Shown here one piece after another: positions 63,217 to 64,000 of a DNA stretch of 64,000 bases. This DNA comes from Novosphingobium sp. SCN 66-18. Lineage in GTDB: Bacteria; Pseudomonadota; Alphaproteobacteria; Sphingomonadales; Sphingomonadaceae. The position numbers were made by a program, and so were the translations under genes. Under the pieces are notes generated by a model that worked only from the letters and a program-made list of their open reading frames with translations, had not been told where the DNA came from and searched no databases. The number at the start of each line of letters is the position of its first letter. Position 1 is the stretch's first letter. The stretch lies in the NCBI GenBank assembly GCA_001725355.1, contig MEGD01000002.1, positions 1 through 64,000 on the forward strand. The letters are read 5' to 3'.

Positions 63217-64000
63217 TCACTTGCCGATGCAGAAGCGTCCGAACAAGGCGTCGAGCATGTCTTCGGTGCCCACCCGCCCCGCAAGCCGATCCAGCGATCG
63301 CCGGGCGAGGCGCAGTTCTTCCGCCGCGAGCAGAGGGTCCGGCAAGGCGGCGGCCGCTGTGACAGCCGCCGCCACCTGGCCGAGCAACTCCGCCTGCCGC
63401 GCATTCAGCGCCGCTTCGCCCGGAGCGGGAAGCGCGGCCCGCGCATGGTCCACCAAGCCGGCGCGAAACAAGGACATGCCCTCCCCCGTCCGCGCAGAGA
63501 GTGCGAACCGCGCGCCTTGCTTGATCTCCCGATCCTGCCGATCGATCCGCGTTTCGATTTCCCACAGCGGGCGACCAGCAGGCCCTTCCCCCTCCGGCCC
63601 CAACCACAGCACCAGATCCGCTTTCTCGGCCTCCGCCAGAGCACGGACGATGCCGATCCGCTCGATCTCGCCCGCGCCATCCTCGCGCAGGCCGGCCGTA
63701 TCGATGAACGTGAACGGCACGCCATCGATCGCCACCGCGCGGACCAGAACATCGCGCGTGGTCCCCGGCTCGGCCGCGGTAATGGCTGCGTCATCCTCGA
63801 CCAAAGCGTTGAACAACGTGGACTTTCCGGCATTGGGAGGGCCAGCGAGCACGACCCGGTAGCCCTCGCGCAACGGCTCCGCGCGCGGCCGGGCCAGCCA
63901 TGCGCCAAGATCGTCAGCCAGCGCTAGAGCATCGGCGGTGAAGCCGGCCGGCAGATCGGCACCGACATCGTCCTCGTCCGAGAAATCGAGCGCCGCTTCA
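63217..64000 (-). CDS. mnmE: tRNA modification GTPase MnmE, 5' end outside window
   Basis: C-terminal 261 residues. The G domain shows GPPNAGKSTLFNALV (G1), EPGTTRDV (G2), FIDTAGLRE (G3), and the last residues FGRFCIGK carry the invariant C-terminal cysteine (CIGK). The in-frame sequence before the first possible start (EAALDFSDEDDVGADLP onward) matches the helical domain, so the gene continues past 64000 rather than starting at TTG 63873. First gene of the mnmE-mnmG-rsmG-parA-parB run. Confidence 0.95.
   Translation of the reverse strand, partial: EAALDFSDEDDVGADLPAGFTADALALADDLGAWLARPRAEPLREGYRVVLAGPPNAGKSTLFNALVEDDAAITAAEPGTTRDVLVRAVAIDGVPFTFIDTAGLREDGAGEIERIGIVRALAEAEKADLVLWLGPEGEGPAGRPLWEIETRIDRQDREIKQGARFALSARTGEGMSLFRAGLVDHARAALPAPGEAALNARQAELLGQVAAAVTAAAALPDPLLAAEELRLARRSLDRLAGRVGTEDMLDALFGRFCIGK

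Overview
The window is a G+C-rich alphaproteobacterial chromosome segment. Protein families and gene order point to Sphingomonadales, most like Novosphingobium or Sphingomonas (inferred from remembered families, not from a search). The signs are a SUF operon with a short SufD, a DUF2093 protein, UPF0262, a TonB-dependent receptor beside a TPR-sulfotransferase, and CarD. The right end carries mnmE-mnmG-rsmG-parA-parB with parS-type palindromes, which normally lies close to the chromosomal origin. The DNA is tightly packed, with many ATGA-type overlaps, and is essentially chromosomal. I see no phage, IS element, CRISPR array or plasmid region.

Left part (1-16 kb). A partial acyl-CoA ligase, a gamma-glutamyltranspeptidase lipoprotein and pyrD read leftward. 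A structured intergenic region with a strong terminator and a possible small RNA follows. Then comes a nine-gene SUF iron-sulfur operon: Rrf2 regulator, sufB, a degenerate DUF559 protein, sufC, sufD, sufS, sufT, an acetyltransferase and sufA. Next, on the minus strand, is a peptide-use operon: a POT peptide transporter, two exported amidohydrolases and an NnrU protein. The transporter and the first amidohydrolase both carry a frame disruption as the sequence stands.

Middle (16-31 kb). A YtrA-type GntR regulator, ihfB, tRNA-Leu(UAA) and a double PilZ protein precede an operon for surface glycan or polyprenyl-sugar work (FAD oxidoreductase, GtrA, GT-C-like membrane protein). Then comes the most unusual block: a large TonB-dependent receptor, a strong terminator, and three overlapping or nearly abutting genes. 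These encode a TPR-sulfotransferase, an Asp/Asn beta-hydroxylase-like oxygenase and a TPR-2OG-Fe(II) oxygenase. The set looks like a tailoring system for a peptide, protein or glycan whose substrate cannot be read from the sequence.

Right part (31-64 kb). This is mostly housekeeping: an M23 peptidase, xseA and purD (divergent, with start codons overlapping in one CATG), adenosine kinase, dcd, cdd, dnaB, rpoZ, an SUV3-like helicase with an S4 protein, fdxA, carD, tsaC, acyl-CoA dehydrogenases, a DUF815 ATPase, a sorbosone-dehydrogenase-like protein, free-methionine sulfoxide reductase and the par/mnm cluster. A small nitric-oxide response unit (NsrR-like regulator divergent from a globin, with a perfect palindrome between them) sits at 38.6-39.6 kb. 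Several short repeats and hairpins lie between genes, including a 26-bp inverted repeat at 57.5 kb built from a GAAA-loop palindrome.
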